64,000 nucleotides of DNA from NCBI RefSeq assembly GCF_013085545.1, contig NZ_CP039543.1, positions 4,433,322-4,497,321 of the forward strand, given 5' to 3'. Below are positions 44,233-51,869 of the stretch, piece after piece (position 1 is the stretch's first letter; the number at the start of each line of letters is the position of its first letter). Under the pieces are notes generated by a model. The model made no database searches, was not told where the DNA came from, and was given only the letters and a program-made list of their open reading frames with translations. The DNA is from Oceanidesulfovibrio marinus. Its GTDB lineage: Bacteria > Desulfobacterota > Desulfovibrionia > Desulfovibrionales > Desulfovibrionaceae. Both the position numbers and the translations under genes were made by a program.

Positions 44233-45172
44233 GGTGCGCTCCAGCCTGGATTCTGGGGTCCACCCAGGCCTGCACGATGTCCACCATCAGATTAATGAGC
44301 ACGTAGATGCAGGCGATGGCCAGGATGCAGCCCTGGACCACGTATACGTCCCGCGCCTTGACCGCCTCCACCAGCAACCGCCCCAGGCCGGGCCAGAGAA
44401 AGATGGACTCCACCACCACGGCGCCGCCGAACAGATAGCCCATCTGCGCGCCCAGGTAGGTCAGCACCGGGGGCAGGGCGTTTTTCATGGCGTGCAGTCC
44501 GGCCACCCGCCACTCGCCCATGCCCTTGGAGCGGGCCGTGATCACGTACTTTTCCTCCAGCGCCTGGACCATGCACGTGCGCATGAGCCGTGTGGTGATG
44601 CACGCGCTGGCCACGGCCAGGGTCAGGGCCGGCAGAATCAGGTTGACGACCGAGCCGTAGCCGGCCACCGGCAGCCAGTCGAGCCGGACCGAAAAGATGA
44701 GGAACAGCAGGATGCCGATGCAGAAATCCGGGATGGAGATGGCGACCAGCGAGCCGGCCATGGTCGCCCTGTCCAGCAAGGAGCCGGATCTTGCCGCGGA
44801 GAGCGCGCCCAGCGGGATCACGATGAGCATGGCGAGCAGGGTGGAAGTTCCTGCCAGCAAGGTGGATGGGCCCAGGGCGCGTTTGACCTCCGAGACCACG
44901 CTCGCGCCGGTCTGGTAGGAGTGGCCCAGATCACCGTGGAGGGTCCGGCCAAGCCAGCGCCAGTACTGGACATACAGGGGCCGGTCCAGCCCCATCTGCT
45001 CCCGGAGCTCGGCCACGGCGGCCTTGGGCGGGGTCTCGGACTCGGTCAGGGTGCGCAGCGCGATCTCGGCTGGGTCGCCAGGACACCAGGCCAGGGAGAG
45101 AAAAGCCGCCACGCTGACGCCGAACAGCACCGGCGCCAACGAGACGATCCGTTTGAGTATGAATAGAAGCAT
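44222..45172 (-). CDS. Oligopeptide/nickel-type ABC permease (DppB/NikB type)
   Basis: A 316-residue permease with about six helices. It starts FILKRIVSLAPVLFGVSVAAF, as in the DppB/NikB family, and has PGDPAEIALR and LREQMGLDRPLYVQYWRWLG. The EAA loop is YVITARSKGMGEWRVAGLHAMKNALPPVLTYLGAQMG. It lies 338 bp downstream of the binding-protein gene, separated by a family B repeat, and overlaps the next permease. Confidence 0.94.
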   Translation of the reverse strand: MLLFILKRIVSLAPVLFGVSVAAFLSLAWCPGDPAEIALRTLTESETPPKAAVAELREQMGLDRPLYVQYWRWLGRTLHGDLGHSYQTGASVVSEVKRALGPSTLLAGTSTLLAMLIVIPLGALSAARSGSLLDRATMAGSLVAISIPDFCIGILLFLIFSVRLDWLPVAGYGSVVNLILPALTLAVASACITTRLMRTCMVQALEEKYVITARSKGMGEWRVAGLHAMKNALPPVLTYLGAQMGYLFGGAVVVESIFLWPGLGRLLVEAVKARDVYVVQGCILAIACIYVLINLMVDIVQAWVDPRIQAGAHHAG

Positions 45173-45207
45173 GGCTGACGAGCGTCTGTCTCTCTAAAAA
45201 TTGAAGA

Positions 45208-45490
45208 GTCTTCCGGGGGAACACTTTAAAAAAGCAAAGAGTCTTCTGGGGGAACACCTTTCTGAAGAAAGGTTCTTCCCCCGAACCCCCTTTCTAAAGA
45301 CTTTTATCTGTTCTTCCTGAAATAACTCAGTATGTTGTGTTGTGCTTGTAAACGTCAGAAGAGCAGCCCAGTTAAAAAGTTTAGGAAGGGGAGTGCGAGG
45401 GGGAAAACAGCGCTGCTATCGTCATCCCAAAGGTGCGAACGTCCGCACCCAAGGACTGACGTCCTTTTTAAAGGGTTCCCCCCTTGCATC
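45208..45490. repeat. Family B modular cruciform repeat, copy 3, inside an operon
   Basis: Has the GGGGGAACACCTTTCTGAAG...TTCCCCC hairpin, CCCCCTTTCTAAAGACTTTT pairing with AAAAAGTTTAGGAAGGGG, a degenerate version of the central loop of copy 1, and GAGGGGGAAAAC...GGGTTCCCCCC. It fills most of the 338-bp gap between the binding-protein gene and the permeases and could cap or attenuate the transcript so the binding protein is made in excess. Confidence 0.7.
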
Positions 45491-45510
45491 CCACCAGCGA
45501 GAAACACGCC

Positions 45511-47064
45511 CTAGTCGGGAAGGCTCACGGTTTCCAGGTGGTAGCTGCTCTCCGTGGGGTGCATGCGGTAGCCCTGCACGTCCTTGGCCACGGCGTCCAC
45601 GTTGACGTAGTAGTTGAGGTAGGCCATGGGCGAATCCTCCATCAGCAGCTCCTGAATCTGGTCGTAGATGACCTTGCGCTTGGTCTGGTCGAACTCGGCC
45701 CGGCCTTCCAGCAGCAGCGCGTCGACCTTGTTGTTCTTATAGTGGTAGGCACCCCAGCCGCCGGCGAGCGCGTTGGTGGAGTAGTAGTCCTTCATGAGGT
45801 TGTAGTCCGGGTCCGGCACAAAGAGCAGGCCGCGTCCCACCAGGAACATGTCGTGCTTGCCCTGCTTGGCCATGGCCTCGGCCGCATCCACCTGGACCAC
45901 GATCAGCTCCACGTCGAAGCCGACATCGCCGAGCTGCGCCTGCACGACCTCGGCCGTGGGGGGCAGGGCCGCGCGCTCCGGGTAGGTCACCAGCTTGACG
46001 TGAAGCGGCGCGCCGTCCTTTTCTCGGATGCCGTCGCCGTTCTCGTCCACCCAGCCGGCCTCGGTCAGGAGCTTCTTTGCCGCAGCCGGATCAAAGGGAA
46101 AGCCCTGCACGTTCTCGTTGGCCCAGAAGACCATGGGCGGGTAGAGCGTGGTGGCTGTTTCGCCAACGCCTTCCAGCACGTAGTCCACCAGGTCCTGGCG
46201 GTTGACGGCCAGGTTCACGGCCTTGCGCACCCGAATGTCGGAGAACGGCTCCTTGGCCATGTTCAGCCCCATCATCCGGCAGCGGCCGATGGCGGTGCGC
46301 ATGATCGTGAACTTGCCGGACTGCTCCAGAGAGTCGATGGCGTCCGGCGGCAGGATCTGGGCGATGTCGAGGTCTCCGGCCCGCAGCATGGCCAGCCGGG
46401 TCACGGCGTCGGGCACGGCGCGGTAGACCACTTTGGCCACCTTGGCCTTTGGGCCCCAGTAGGCGTCGTTGCGCGCCAGGACCACCTCGTTCTTGGGCTT
46501 CCAGCTCTCAAAGACAAAGGGTCCGGTTCCGACCGGCTTGATGATTTCGTCCGATTCGTCAAAGGAGGAAGGCGCCAGGGGCGCACTCTCACCCATGGCC
46601 ATGTACGCGGCCAGCGGGGCAAAGGGCTCTGTTGTCGTCAGCACGAGGGTGTGGTCGTCGGGCGCCTCGATGGACTGCAGCGGCACATCCTTGAGCAGCG
46701 AGCCCACCCGCTGCAAACGCTCCAGGCTGGATTTGACGCTGCCGGCGGTAAGCGGCGTTCCGTCGTGGTAGAGCACACCTTCGCGCAGCGTGAAGGTCCA
46801 GGTTTTCTTGTCCGGGGAGATGGTCCAGGACTCGGCCAGGCCGGGGACCAGCTTGATGTTCTCGTCCACCTCGATGAGGTTATCGATCACGCCGAGGCGT
46901 TTGTATACGTATCCGGATTTATGGACGTCTAAGGTCTTGGGCCCCCACGGGCCGCCGACGTTGAGCACGCCGTTTTGCCCTGCCGAAGCCAGCGTTGCGC
47001 CAAAGAGGCTCAGACACAGGGCAAGCGTCATCACCCCTACCAGTTGAATGCGCGAATGTAGCAT
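45511..47064 (-). CDS. ABC transporter solute-binding protein, family 5 (NikA/DppA/OppA)
   Basis: A 517-residue periplasmic protein with GGAGGAATC before ATG 47064 and a signal peptide (VGVMTLALCLSLFGATLASA). Features of SBP family 5: LVPGLAESWTISPDKKTWTFTLREGVLYHDG, PVGTGPFVFESWKPKNEVVLARNDAYWG and VRKAVNLAVNRQDLVDYVLEG. Ligands in the family include peptides, nickel chelates and opine metallophores. The sequence alone does not tell which; the TonB/Fur context favours a chelate. Confidence 0.94.
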   Translation of the reverse strand: MLHSRIQLVGVMTLALCLSLFGATLASAGQNGVLNVGGPWGPKTLDVHKSGYVYKRLGVIDNLIEVDENIKLVPGLAESWTISPDKKTWTFTLREGVLYHDGTPLTAGSVKSSLERLQRVGSLLKDVPLQSIEAPDDHTLVLTTTEPFAPLAAYMAMGESAPLAPSSFDESDEIIKPVGTGPFVFESWKPKNEVVLARNDAYWGPKAKVAKVVYRAVPDAVTRLAMLRAGDLDIAQILPPDAIDSLEQSGKFTIMRTAIGRCRMMGLNMAKEPFSDIRVRKAVNLAVNRQDLVDYVLEGVGETATTLYPPMVFWANENVQGFPFDPAAAKKLLTEAGWVDENGDGIREKDGAPLHVKLVTYPERAALPPTAEVVQAQLGDVGFDVELIVVQVDAAEAMAKQGKHDMFLVGRGLLFVPDPDYNLMKDYYSTNALAGGWGAYHYKNNKVDALLLEGRAEFDQTKRKVIYDQIQELLMEDSPMAYLNYYVNVDAVAKDVQGYRMHPTESSYHLETVSLPD

Positions 47065-47089
47065 GATTCCTCCACGGAGACTGTTTTGT

Positions 47090-47114
47090 TGACACGTTAA
47101 TGAAATGCGTGTCA
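47090..47114. promoter_or_regulatory. Inverted repeat in divergent promoter region
   Basis: TGACACG-N11-CGTGTCA, perfect 7-bp arms, in the 124-bp gap between the binding-protein gene and the methyltransferase gene. A possible minus-strand promoter (TTGATT, 17 bp, TAACGT) would have this repeat across its spacer. It is not a Fur or NikR site; it is a candidate operator for the local AraC regulator or another factor. Confidence 0.45.
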
Positions 47115-47188
47115 CCAATCAAGCCGTCATATTGATTTTTTATCCAGGCATCGCTTTGGAATCAGGACCCCACGCCAAGGAGGCAGCA

Positions 47189-48004
47189 ATGGGAACAGCT
47201 ACAGCCTGTCGCTGGCAGGAACGCTGGCGCGAGCAGATGGTCGATATGGCCGCGCGCAGCGATACACCGTATTGGAACCGCAGGGCCGCGGATTACGACG
47301 ACTTCATCACCACCAGCCGCTTTGATTACGGCGGGCGCATGGCCGAGCTGCTGGCGGCAGAGGGCATGCTTGCTCCGCACTCGTCCGTGCTGGAGATCGC
47401 CTCGGGTGTGGGCGCGGTGACCCTGCCCCTGGCGCGTCTGGCCGGACGGGTCACGGCTGTGGAGCCGGCCCGGTCCATGGCCGATCTGCTGGCCAAGAAC
47501 GCTGCCACCGCCGGCCTGGACAACCTGGACGTCGCTGTAGAGGACTTCGCCTCCTTTGCGGCCCAGGCTCCGGATGCGAGCTACGACATGGTCTTTCTCT
47601 GCCATGCGGCGTGGCAGTTCCCGGACATCGCCGGGCTCATCCAGGAGATGTCCCGGCTCTCGCGCGGCTGGTGCTGCCTGGCCGACACCATGGGCCAGGG
47701 CGACGCCGAGCATCGGGAGATGCAGCAAAAGCTGGCCATAGGCACGCCGACTCTGGACCGCTCGCTTTATCTGTACAACGTGCTGAGCGAGATGGGGCTG
47801 CCCGCCAGCCTGGCGCCTGTCCGCCACGTGATGCGCCGTTCTGCGGACTCGGCCCGCTCCATGTGGACGAATCTGGTCTCCAAGTACCGCGACGTCTCGG
47901 CCGGGGACGAGCAGATAATCGACGAGTTTGTGGCCGCGCGCAGCACCGGCGGCGTGTATGAAACACCGGGGGCCATGGCCCTCATGTGGTGGAGGGTTCA
48001 ATGA
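47189..48004 (+). CDS. Class I SAM-dependent methyltransferase A
   Basis: A 271-residue protein with AAGGAGG seven bases before ATG 47189. After a helical start (DTPYWNRRAADYDDFI), motif I is VLEIASGVGAVTLPLA with Ser in place of the usual second Gly-type residue. The acidic residue is in VTAVEPARSMADLLA, and DMVFLCHAAWQFPD is motif II. It resembles UbiE-like/methyltransferase 11 proteins. It overlaps the next methyltransferase by 4 bp and diverges from the metal/peptide importer, so it probably belongs to the same system. Its substrate is unknown. Confidence 0.9.
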   Translation: MGTATACRWQERWREQMVDMAARSDTPYWNRRAADYDDFITTSRFDYGGRMAELLAAEGMLAPHSSVLEIASGVGAVTLPLARLAGRVTAVEPARSMADLLAKNAATAGLDNLDVAVEDFASFAAQAPDASYDMVFLCHAAWQFPDIAGLIQEMSRLSRGWCCLADTMGQGDAEHREMQQKLAIGTPTLDRSLYLYNVLSEMGLPASLAPVRHVMRRSADSARSMWTNLVSKYRDVSAGDEQIIDEFVAARSTGGVYETPGAMALMWWRVQ

Positions 48005-48897
48005 GTCAGGCGAACAACGTGATGGAAGCGTCTGAAGTGTCTGGAGTATCTTGGGACGAGCTGCTCGATGTGGCGCACTGGGAGCGGCTCTGGGAAGAGC
48101 GGTGGGACACCCGCGAGACGATGTACGTGGGCGAGGCCCACATGGGATACTGGCAGGCGCGGGCCGAGGACTTCTCGGACGGCCGCCGGGCGTACGACTT
48201 CGATTTCGGCCGCCAGATCGTCCAGGCGCTGTCCTCCCATCTACCGCAGCATGCCGAGGTGCTGGACGTGGGCTGTGGACCGGGCAGCCTGCTCATTCCC
48301 CTGAGCCAGGCCGGCCACCACGTCACGGCTGTGGAGCCGGCGGAGCAGATGATCGCGCAGCTTCAGGCCAACGCCACCGCGGCTGGAGTGGGCGAGTACG
48401 AGGTTCTCCAGCAGTTCTGGCAGGACGTGGACGTGCAGGAGCTGACCGGTCACTTTGACCTGGCCTTGTCGGCCATCACCATGTGGATGTTCCGAGATTT
48501 GCGTGTGCAGCTGGAGCGACTGGAAACCGTTTCCCGCGGCCTGTGCTGCGTGGTGGGCGGCGCCGGCGGCGAGGCCAGCGGCCACAGCGACGGGCTCTGG
48601 TCGGCCATCATGGGCGACGCGCGCCAGCCCGGCTACTCCGAGTTCCCCCTGGTCTTCAACCTGCTCTACGCCATGGGCCGGCTGCCCGAGGTCCGCATTG
48701 TGGACTACCGCACCGAGCGTTCCGTGGAAAGCAAGATCCGGCAGCAGCAGCTCTTTTACGCCAAGTACACGGCCATGACCCCGGCGGTGGAAAAGCTCAT
48801 CGAGGACGCGATGCGCAACGCGGGGGAGTCCGGCATGGTGCAGGAATCCTGCAAGGCCTCGGTCGTGTTTTGGAACGCTCCAGGCGCAGGACGCTGA
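48001..48897 (+). CDS. Class I SAM-dependent methyltransferase B
   Basis: A 298-residue protein. ATG 48001 overlaps the previous stop (ATGA), with GGAGGG upstream. After an N-terminal segment (HWERLWEERWDTRETMYVGE), motif I is VLDVGCGPGSLLIPLS, followed by VTAVEPAEQMIAQL and HFDLALSAITMWMFRD. The C-terminal half resembles methyltransferase A in layout (VSRGLCCVVGG versus LSRGWCCLADT), so the two are probably distant paralogues acting together, perhaps as a heterodimer or in sequence. Confidence 0.9.
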   Translation: MSQANNVMEASEVSGVSWDELLDVAHWERLWEERWDTRETMYVGEAHMGYWQARAEDFSDGRRAYDFDFGRQIVQALSSHLPQHAEVLDVGCGPGSLLIPLSQAGHHVTAVEPAEQMIAQLQANATAAGVGEYEVLQQFWQDVDVQELTGHFDLALSAITMWMFRDLRVQLERLETVSRGLCCVVGGAGGEASGHSDGLWSAIMGDARQPGYSEFPLVFNLLYAMGRLPEVRIVDYRTERSVESKIRQQQLFYAKYTAMTPAVEKLIEDAMRNAGESGMVQESCKASVVFWNAPGAGR

Positions 48898-48952
48898 TTG
48901 TGGCGCAGGCATTCTCCGAGCGACTGCGGCGAAGTATGGACGACCACACCCG

Positions 48953-49930
48953 ATGGTGCAGGAGCTGAGCGCGGCCCTCGGCCGGACAGTGGCGCTGTGC
49001 GCCGCTGTGCTGCCGGTGATGCTGCTGGGCTGTCTGGCCGGGAGCGTACTGACCTCGTCCCGGGCCGGCCAGCGCTGCGGCGCCCTCTGCTCCCCGGTGG
49101 CGCGGCTGGCCGGGCTGGACAGGTACGGCTCCACCTATCTGGTGCTGTGCTTTTTGAACTTCAACGCGGCCAACGCCTACCTGGCGTCTCTGATCCGGGC
49201 CGGCAGGGTGCGGAAGTCAGGCCTGCTGGGCGTCTATCTGGCGGGCTGGCTCCCGGCAAGCTGCCACTACTATGTCTTCTACTTTGCGCCGATCCTGCTG
49301 CCCGCGCTGGGCGTGGGCACGGCAGGCCTTGTGCTGGCGCTTTACGTTGCGGCGAGCCTGGCCATTTTTGCGGCGGGCGCGGCTCTGAACCGCGCGCAGG
49401 GCAGCATGGGGTCAGGGTCTGACAACTCTGCCGGGCCGCAGCCGCTCGATTGGCCGGCCTGGCCCGGCTGGAGGAGTGTACTGCGGCAGGGCGGCAGGCA
49501 GTTCGCCGGCATTGCGGCTGTCTTTGCGTCGTGCATCCTGGTGGTCGAGCTCGTCATCGCCTCACCCCCTGCGCGGGCGTTGCTGGACATGATCCAGCCT
49601 GCAATCGCCTGGACCGGCGCGCCGCCCGCGTCAGCGCTGGTGGTTGCCGCGGCCCTGCCCAGCGCCATGGGCGGTTTCGCCGTGGCCATCGCCTGTCTGG
49701 GCGACTCGCTGCTGAGCCTGGCGCAGCTGCCGGTGGTGCTCATGGCCGCCGCCCTGGGGCACGCCGTATTCTCCGCCTTCACCCACTTCCTTCCGGCCAA
49801 CGTGGCCATATTCGGGCCCACGGCTGGCGCACGGCTCACCTTCACCAGCCTCTGCGTCAGGCTTCCCTGTCTGATCCTGGCGCTGGTGGCGGCGTGGCTC
49901 CTGACCGCGATGCCGACGATCCCTGGGTGA
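48953..49930 (+). CDS. Polytopic membrane protein, likely Gate/nucleoside-recognition family
   Basis: A 325-residue protein with about eight hydrophobic segments (e.g. LCAAVLPVMLLGCLAGSVL, AGLVLALYVAASLAIFAAGAAL, IAAVFASCILVVELVIA). The layout is two similar halves with a polar loop near residues 150-180. It resembles the nucleoside-recognition (Gate) family, which also forms the membrane core of FeoB; the assignment is from remembered pattern. ATG 48953 lacks a clear ribosome site. It follows the methyltransferases by 55 bp, so it may transport the metal chelate or methylated product across the inner membrane. Confidence 0.75.
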   Translation: MVQELSAALGRTVALCAAVLPVMLLGCLAGSVLTSSRAGQRCGALCSPVARLAGLDRYGSTYLVLCFLNFNAANAYLASLIRAGRVRKSGLLGVYLAGWLPASCHYYVFYFAPILLPALGVGTAGLVLALYVAASLAIFAAGAALNRAQGSMGSGSDNSAGPQPLDWPAWPGWRSVLRQGGRQFAGIAAVFASCILVVELVIASPPARALLDMIQPAIAWTGAPPASALVVAAALPSAMGGFAVAIACLGDSLLSLAQLPVVLMAAALGHAVFSAFTHFLPANVAIFGPTAGARLTFTSLCVRLPCLILALVAAWLLTAMPTIPG

Positions 49931-50007
49931 TCAGAGGAGGCAGGCCCCCTGCCCCTGGGGCACGCCGTGCGCAAGCGGGCAGGGCAGGGGAGGTGCGAGT
50001 CCGTGCG

Positions 50008-50018
50008 TTGCCCACCAT
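50008..50018 (+). repeat. tRNA-Arg 3'-end-like sequence (possible relic attachment site)
   Basis: TTGCCCACCAT is identical to the end of tRNA-Arg at 32129-32139. The upstream GGTGCGAGTCCGTGC resembles a T-arm and the downstream CTCAAGG resembles the tRNA flank TTCAAGG. It lies at the edge of the AT-rich cassette. No integrase gene is visible in the window. Confidence 0.3.
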
Positions 50019-50055
50019 TCCTCAAGGGGTTGCGAGTGCTCTTGCAGCCCTTTTT

Positions 50056-50478
50056 CTATGGGGAAACAGCTGGTTCGGAGGCGTCGATTGGGGCAGGGGC
50101 TTTCATCCTGGCGCTTTTCCAGAGCCGGACAGCGCCGAGGAAGAAGTATAGTTCGAAGGTAGTAAGCAGCACAACAGAAGGTACCGTGCTCAAGTAATAG
50201 TCAAAGAACTCGATTGACCCTGAATGGTATATGAGAAATGACAGTGGGATAATACTAAGGATGGAGTAGGTACAGTGAAGAGTAGCCAAGATCCTCCGAG
50301 CAAGCCGTATCCCACGCACGATGCCAAGCATCAGGACAAGGAAAATACCGAGGCCAAGGAAGCTGAGAAACAGGGTGCGACCATACAGCAAGCGAAAGAT
50401 TGCCATGACAGAATAATACAGAAAGCAGAAAGTCAGATACACCGGCGGACTAACGATTGCATTGTACAGGTTCGACAT
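50056..50478 (-). CDS. Small four-helix membrane protein (paralogue 2)
   Basis: A 140-residue protein with about four membrane helices (YLTFCFLYYSVMAIFRLL, FLGLGIFLVLMLGIV, LSIIPLSFLIYHSG, VVLLTTFELYFFLGAV) and a short polar C-terminus. It aligns without gaps over most of its length to the gene just upstream (shared YNxIxSPxxYL, GIFLVLxLGI, SxLIYHxG, LYxFLGAxRLW). It is AT-rich, unlike the surroundings. No known family is recognised. Start ATG 50478 has a poor ribosome site. Confidence 0.7.
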   Translation of the reverse strand: MSNLYNAIVSPPVYLTFCFLYYSVMAIFRLLYGRTLFLSFLGLGIFLVLMLGIVRGIRLARRILATLHCTYSILSIIPLSFLIYHSGSIEFFDYYLSTVPSVVLLTTFELYFFLGAVRLWKSARMKAPAPIDASEPAVSP

Positions 50479-50543
50479 ATAATAAGTCTACTTGGTACGT
50501 TGATGTATGCTATCAGTTTGGAGATTAGCAATAGGTCAACAGT

Positions 50544-50951
50544 TTATTCAAGTTCATTGCGCCAGAGCCGTATAGCACCAAGAAAAATATAAAGATTGAT
50601 GGATAGTATCAGAGCAGTAGATGACACTGTATTTAAATTATATCCGAGGATATCCGTTGTGCCTGCATGATATATAAGCGACGAAAGGAGAAAAAGACCA
50701 AAGAGGACGTAGATGACGTGAAGAACAGCCAGTATTTTACATGTAAATCGAATACGGTACACAATTCCAAGTAACAAAACGAGAAAAATGCCAAAACTTA
50801 AGAAGCTATGAAGCAGAGTGTAGCCTGAAAGTAAGCGAAGGAGTGCCATCAATGCATACAGTATGAAGCATACTGTCAGATATATGTGTGGGCTAATGAT
50901 TGTGTTGTAAAAATTCAGCATCATATTTGCTCTGCTGGTATAGAACGTCAT
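50544..50951 (-). CDS. Small four-helix membrane protein (paralogue 1)
   Basis: A 135-residue paralogue of the next gene, with the same four-helix layout (YLTVCFILYALMALLRLL, FGIFLVLLLGIVYRI, LFGLFLLSSLIYHAG, ALILSINLYIFLGAIRLW). ATG 50951 overlaps the stop of the amber-interrupted gene (ATGA), so it was translated coupled to it. Tandem duplicated membrane proteins behind a putative effector recall immunity genes, but this is inference. Confidence 0.72.
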   Translation of the reverse strand: MTFYTSRANMMLNFYNTIISPHIYLTVCFILYALMALLRLLSGYTLLHSFLSFGIFLVLLLGIVYRIRFTCKILAVLHVIYVLFGLFLLSSLIYHAGTTDILGYNLNTVSSTALILSINLYIFLGAIRLWRNELE

Positions 50952-51577
50952 TGATTGCCACAGGGAAGATTCGTAACTTCTTCAATAATTTCATCTACTA
51001 CTTGCTGGAATTGGTTCTTTCCATAATACCAGATGTCTCTAGTCGCATCGGATGCAGAGTATGAATTAGCGCGATTTAAAAGTTCGAGTTCCCACCGAGG
51101 GCAATCAGCATATAATTTTGCCTTATGGTGCAACTCTTTTTGGACAGCTTTTCGTAAGGCGACGACAGCGAAAGGGGCGCTTTCGCTTAGAAAAAAGTCA
51201 TTAACGGGCATGTGCCAACTGTCAGGTTCCGGAGGGTCCAAGTTGTCTTTCAGTCTTTGCCGAGCCAGATCTCCCCTGTCTTTGAGATAATCCTGAACGT
51301 AGGCGCCAATTTCTAAAAGCGTTTCTCTGAGAACATTTCTGCCAGGAGACTGGGTCTGGGGCTGCGATGCAGCAGATGCGGAAAGAATCGGCACAACGGC
51401 GCACTTGCAATTCGGATGCGGCCGTGGGGGTACATCATTATAGGAAAATTTTTGACCGTCCAGGTCGGTGCACTTTTTACAAGCGCCTTCATTAGCCTAC
51501 CATACCCACTTTGCCGATGGGTCATGTTTATAAATTATAGCATCGGCGTCAGTCAATGGTGTTTCCAATTTGTTCAT
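50948..51577 (-). pseudogene. gpF-like/effector-like gene with an in-frame amber codon
   Basis: ATG 51577 has an AGGAGGAG site. The frame runs 26 codons to TAG at 51499-51497, then stays open to TGA at 50948, 209 residues in all if read through. Residues after the amber read ANEGACKKCTDLDGQKFSY, then PPRPHPNCKCAVVP: the C-x2-C plus HPNCxC pattern of phage Mu gpF-like head-morphogenesis proteins and some toxins. The C-terminal part (KLYADCPRWELELLNRANSY, TRDIWYYGKNQFQQVVDEI) is unassigned. A C-terminal 148-residue piece could be translated from GTG 51394. AT-rich; probably foreign. Confidence 0.65.
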
Positions 51578-51734
51578 CACTCCTCCTATTTTGTGGTCCA
51601 ATTCCATCAGAATTCAGGAGTGACTCCCATCCAGAAGTATTTCCTCCAGATTAAGGAAACGGGAACCATCTTCAGAGGCCCGGGAAAGCGCGTTTCGCCA
51701 GAATGGGGAACGGTTGTACCGGTGCGACGTATGC

Positions 51735-51775
51735 AAGTGCGGAAGGTGCGGCAGCGCAGCGTCGCACTTTTTTTT
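51735..51775 (+). terminator. Terminator-like hairpin
   Basis: AAGTGCG...CGCACTT with an inner GC-rich stem and a run of eight T on the plus strand. It would stop rightward readthrough from the foreign cassette into feoA. Confidence 0.65.
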
Positions 51776-51797
51776 CGTCAATATGCAGATCAACGCC

Positions 51798-51826
51798 TTG
51801 ACTTTGAGAACCGTTTTCAATATCAC
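51798..51826 (+). promoter_or_regulatory. feoA promoter with Fur box in the spacer
   Basis: TTGACT (51798-51803), 17 bp, TATCAC (51821-51826). The spacer contains TGAGAACCGTTTTCA (51805-51819), a match to the TGAAAAT-N-ATTTTCA Fur site remembered for Desulfovibrio at 11 of 14 defined positions. Fur binding here would block RNA polymerase directly. Confidence 0.7.
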
Positions 51827-51869
51827 CTGGACCACCCCGTTCATCAACACCGCCAGGAGAAGAAACCAC

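Larger units (their letters stand above)
51578..51869. other. 292-bp gap before feoA
   Basis: Contains a terminator (51735-51775) and the feoA promoter with Fur box (51798-51826). The left half (51595-51720) holds nothing I can identify. Confidence 0.5.

Noticed and set aside
51497-51499. Pyrrolysine or programmed readthrough at the amber codon
   Set aside because: No PYLIS-like structure or pyl gene is visible in the window; a nonsense mutation in a foreign gene is simpler. It remains listed as a pseudogene with the uncertainty stated.
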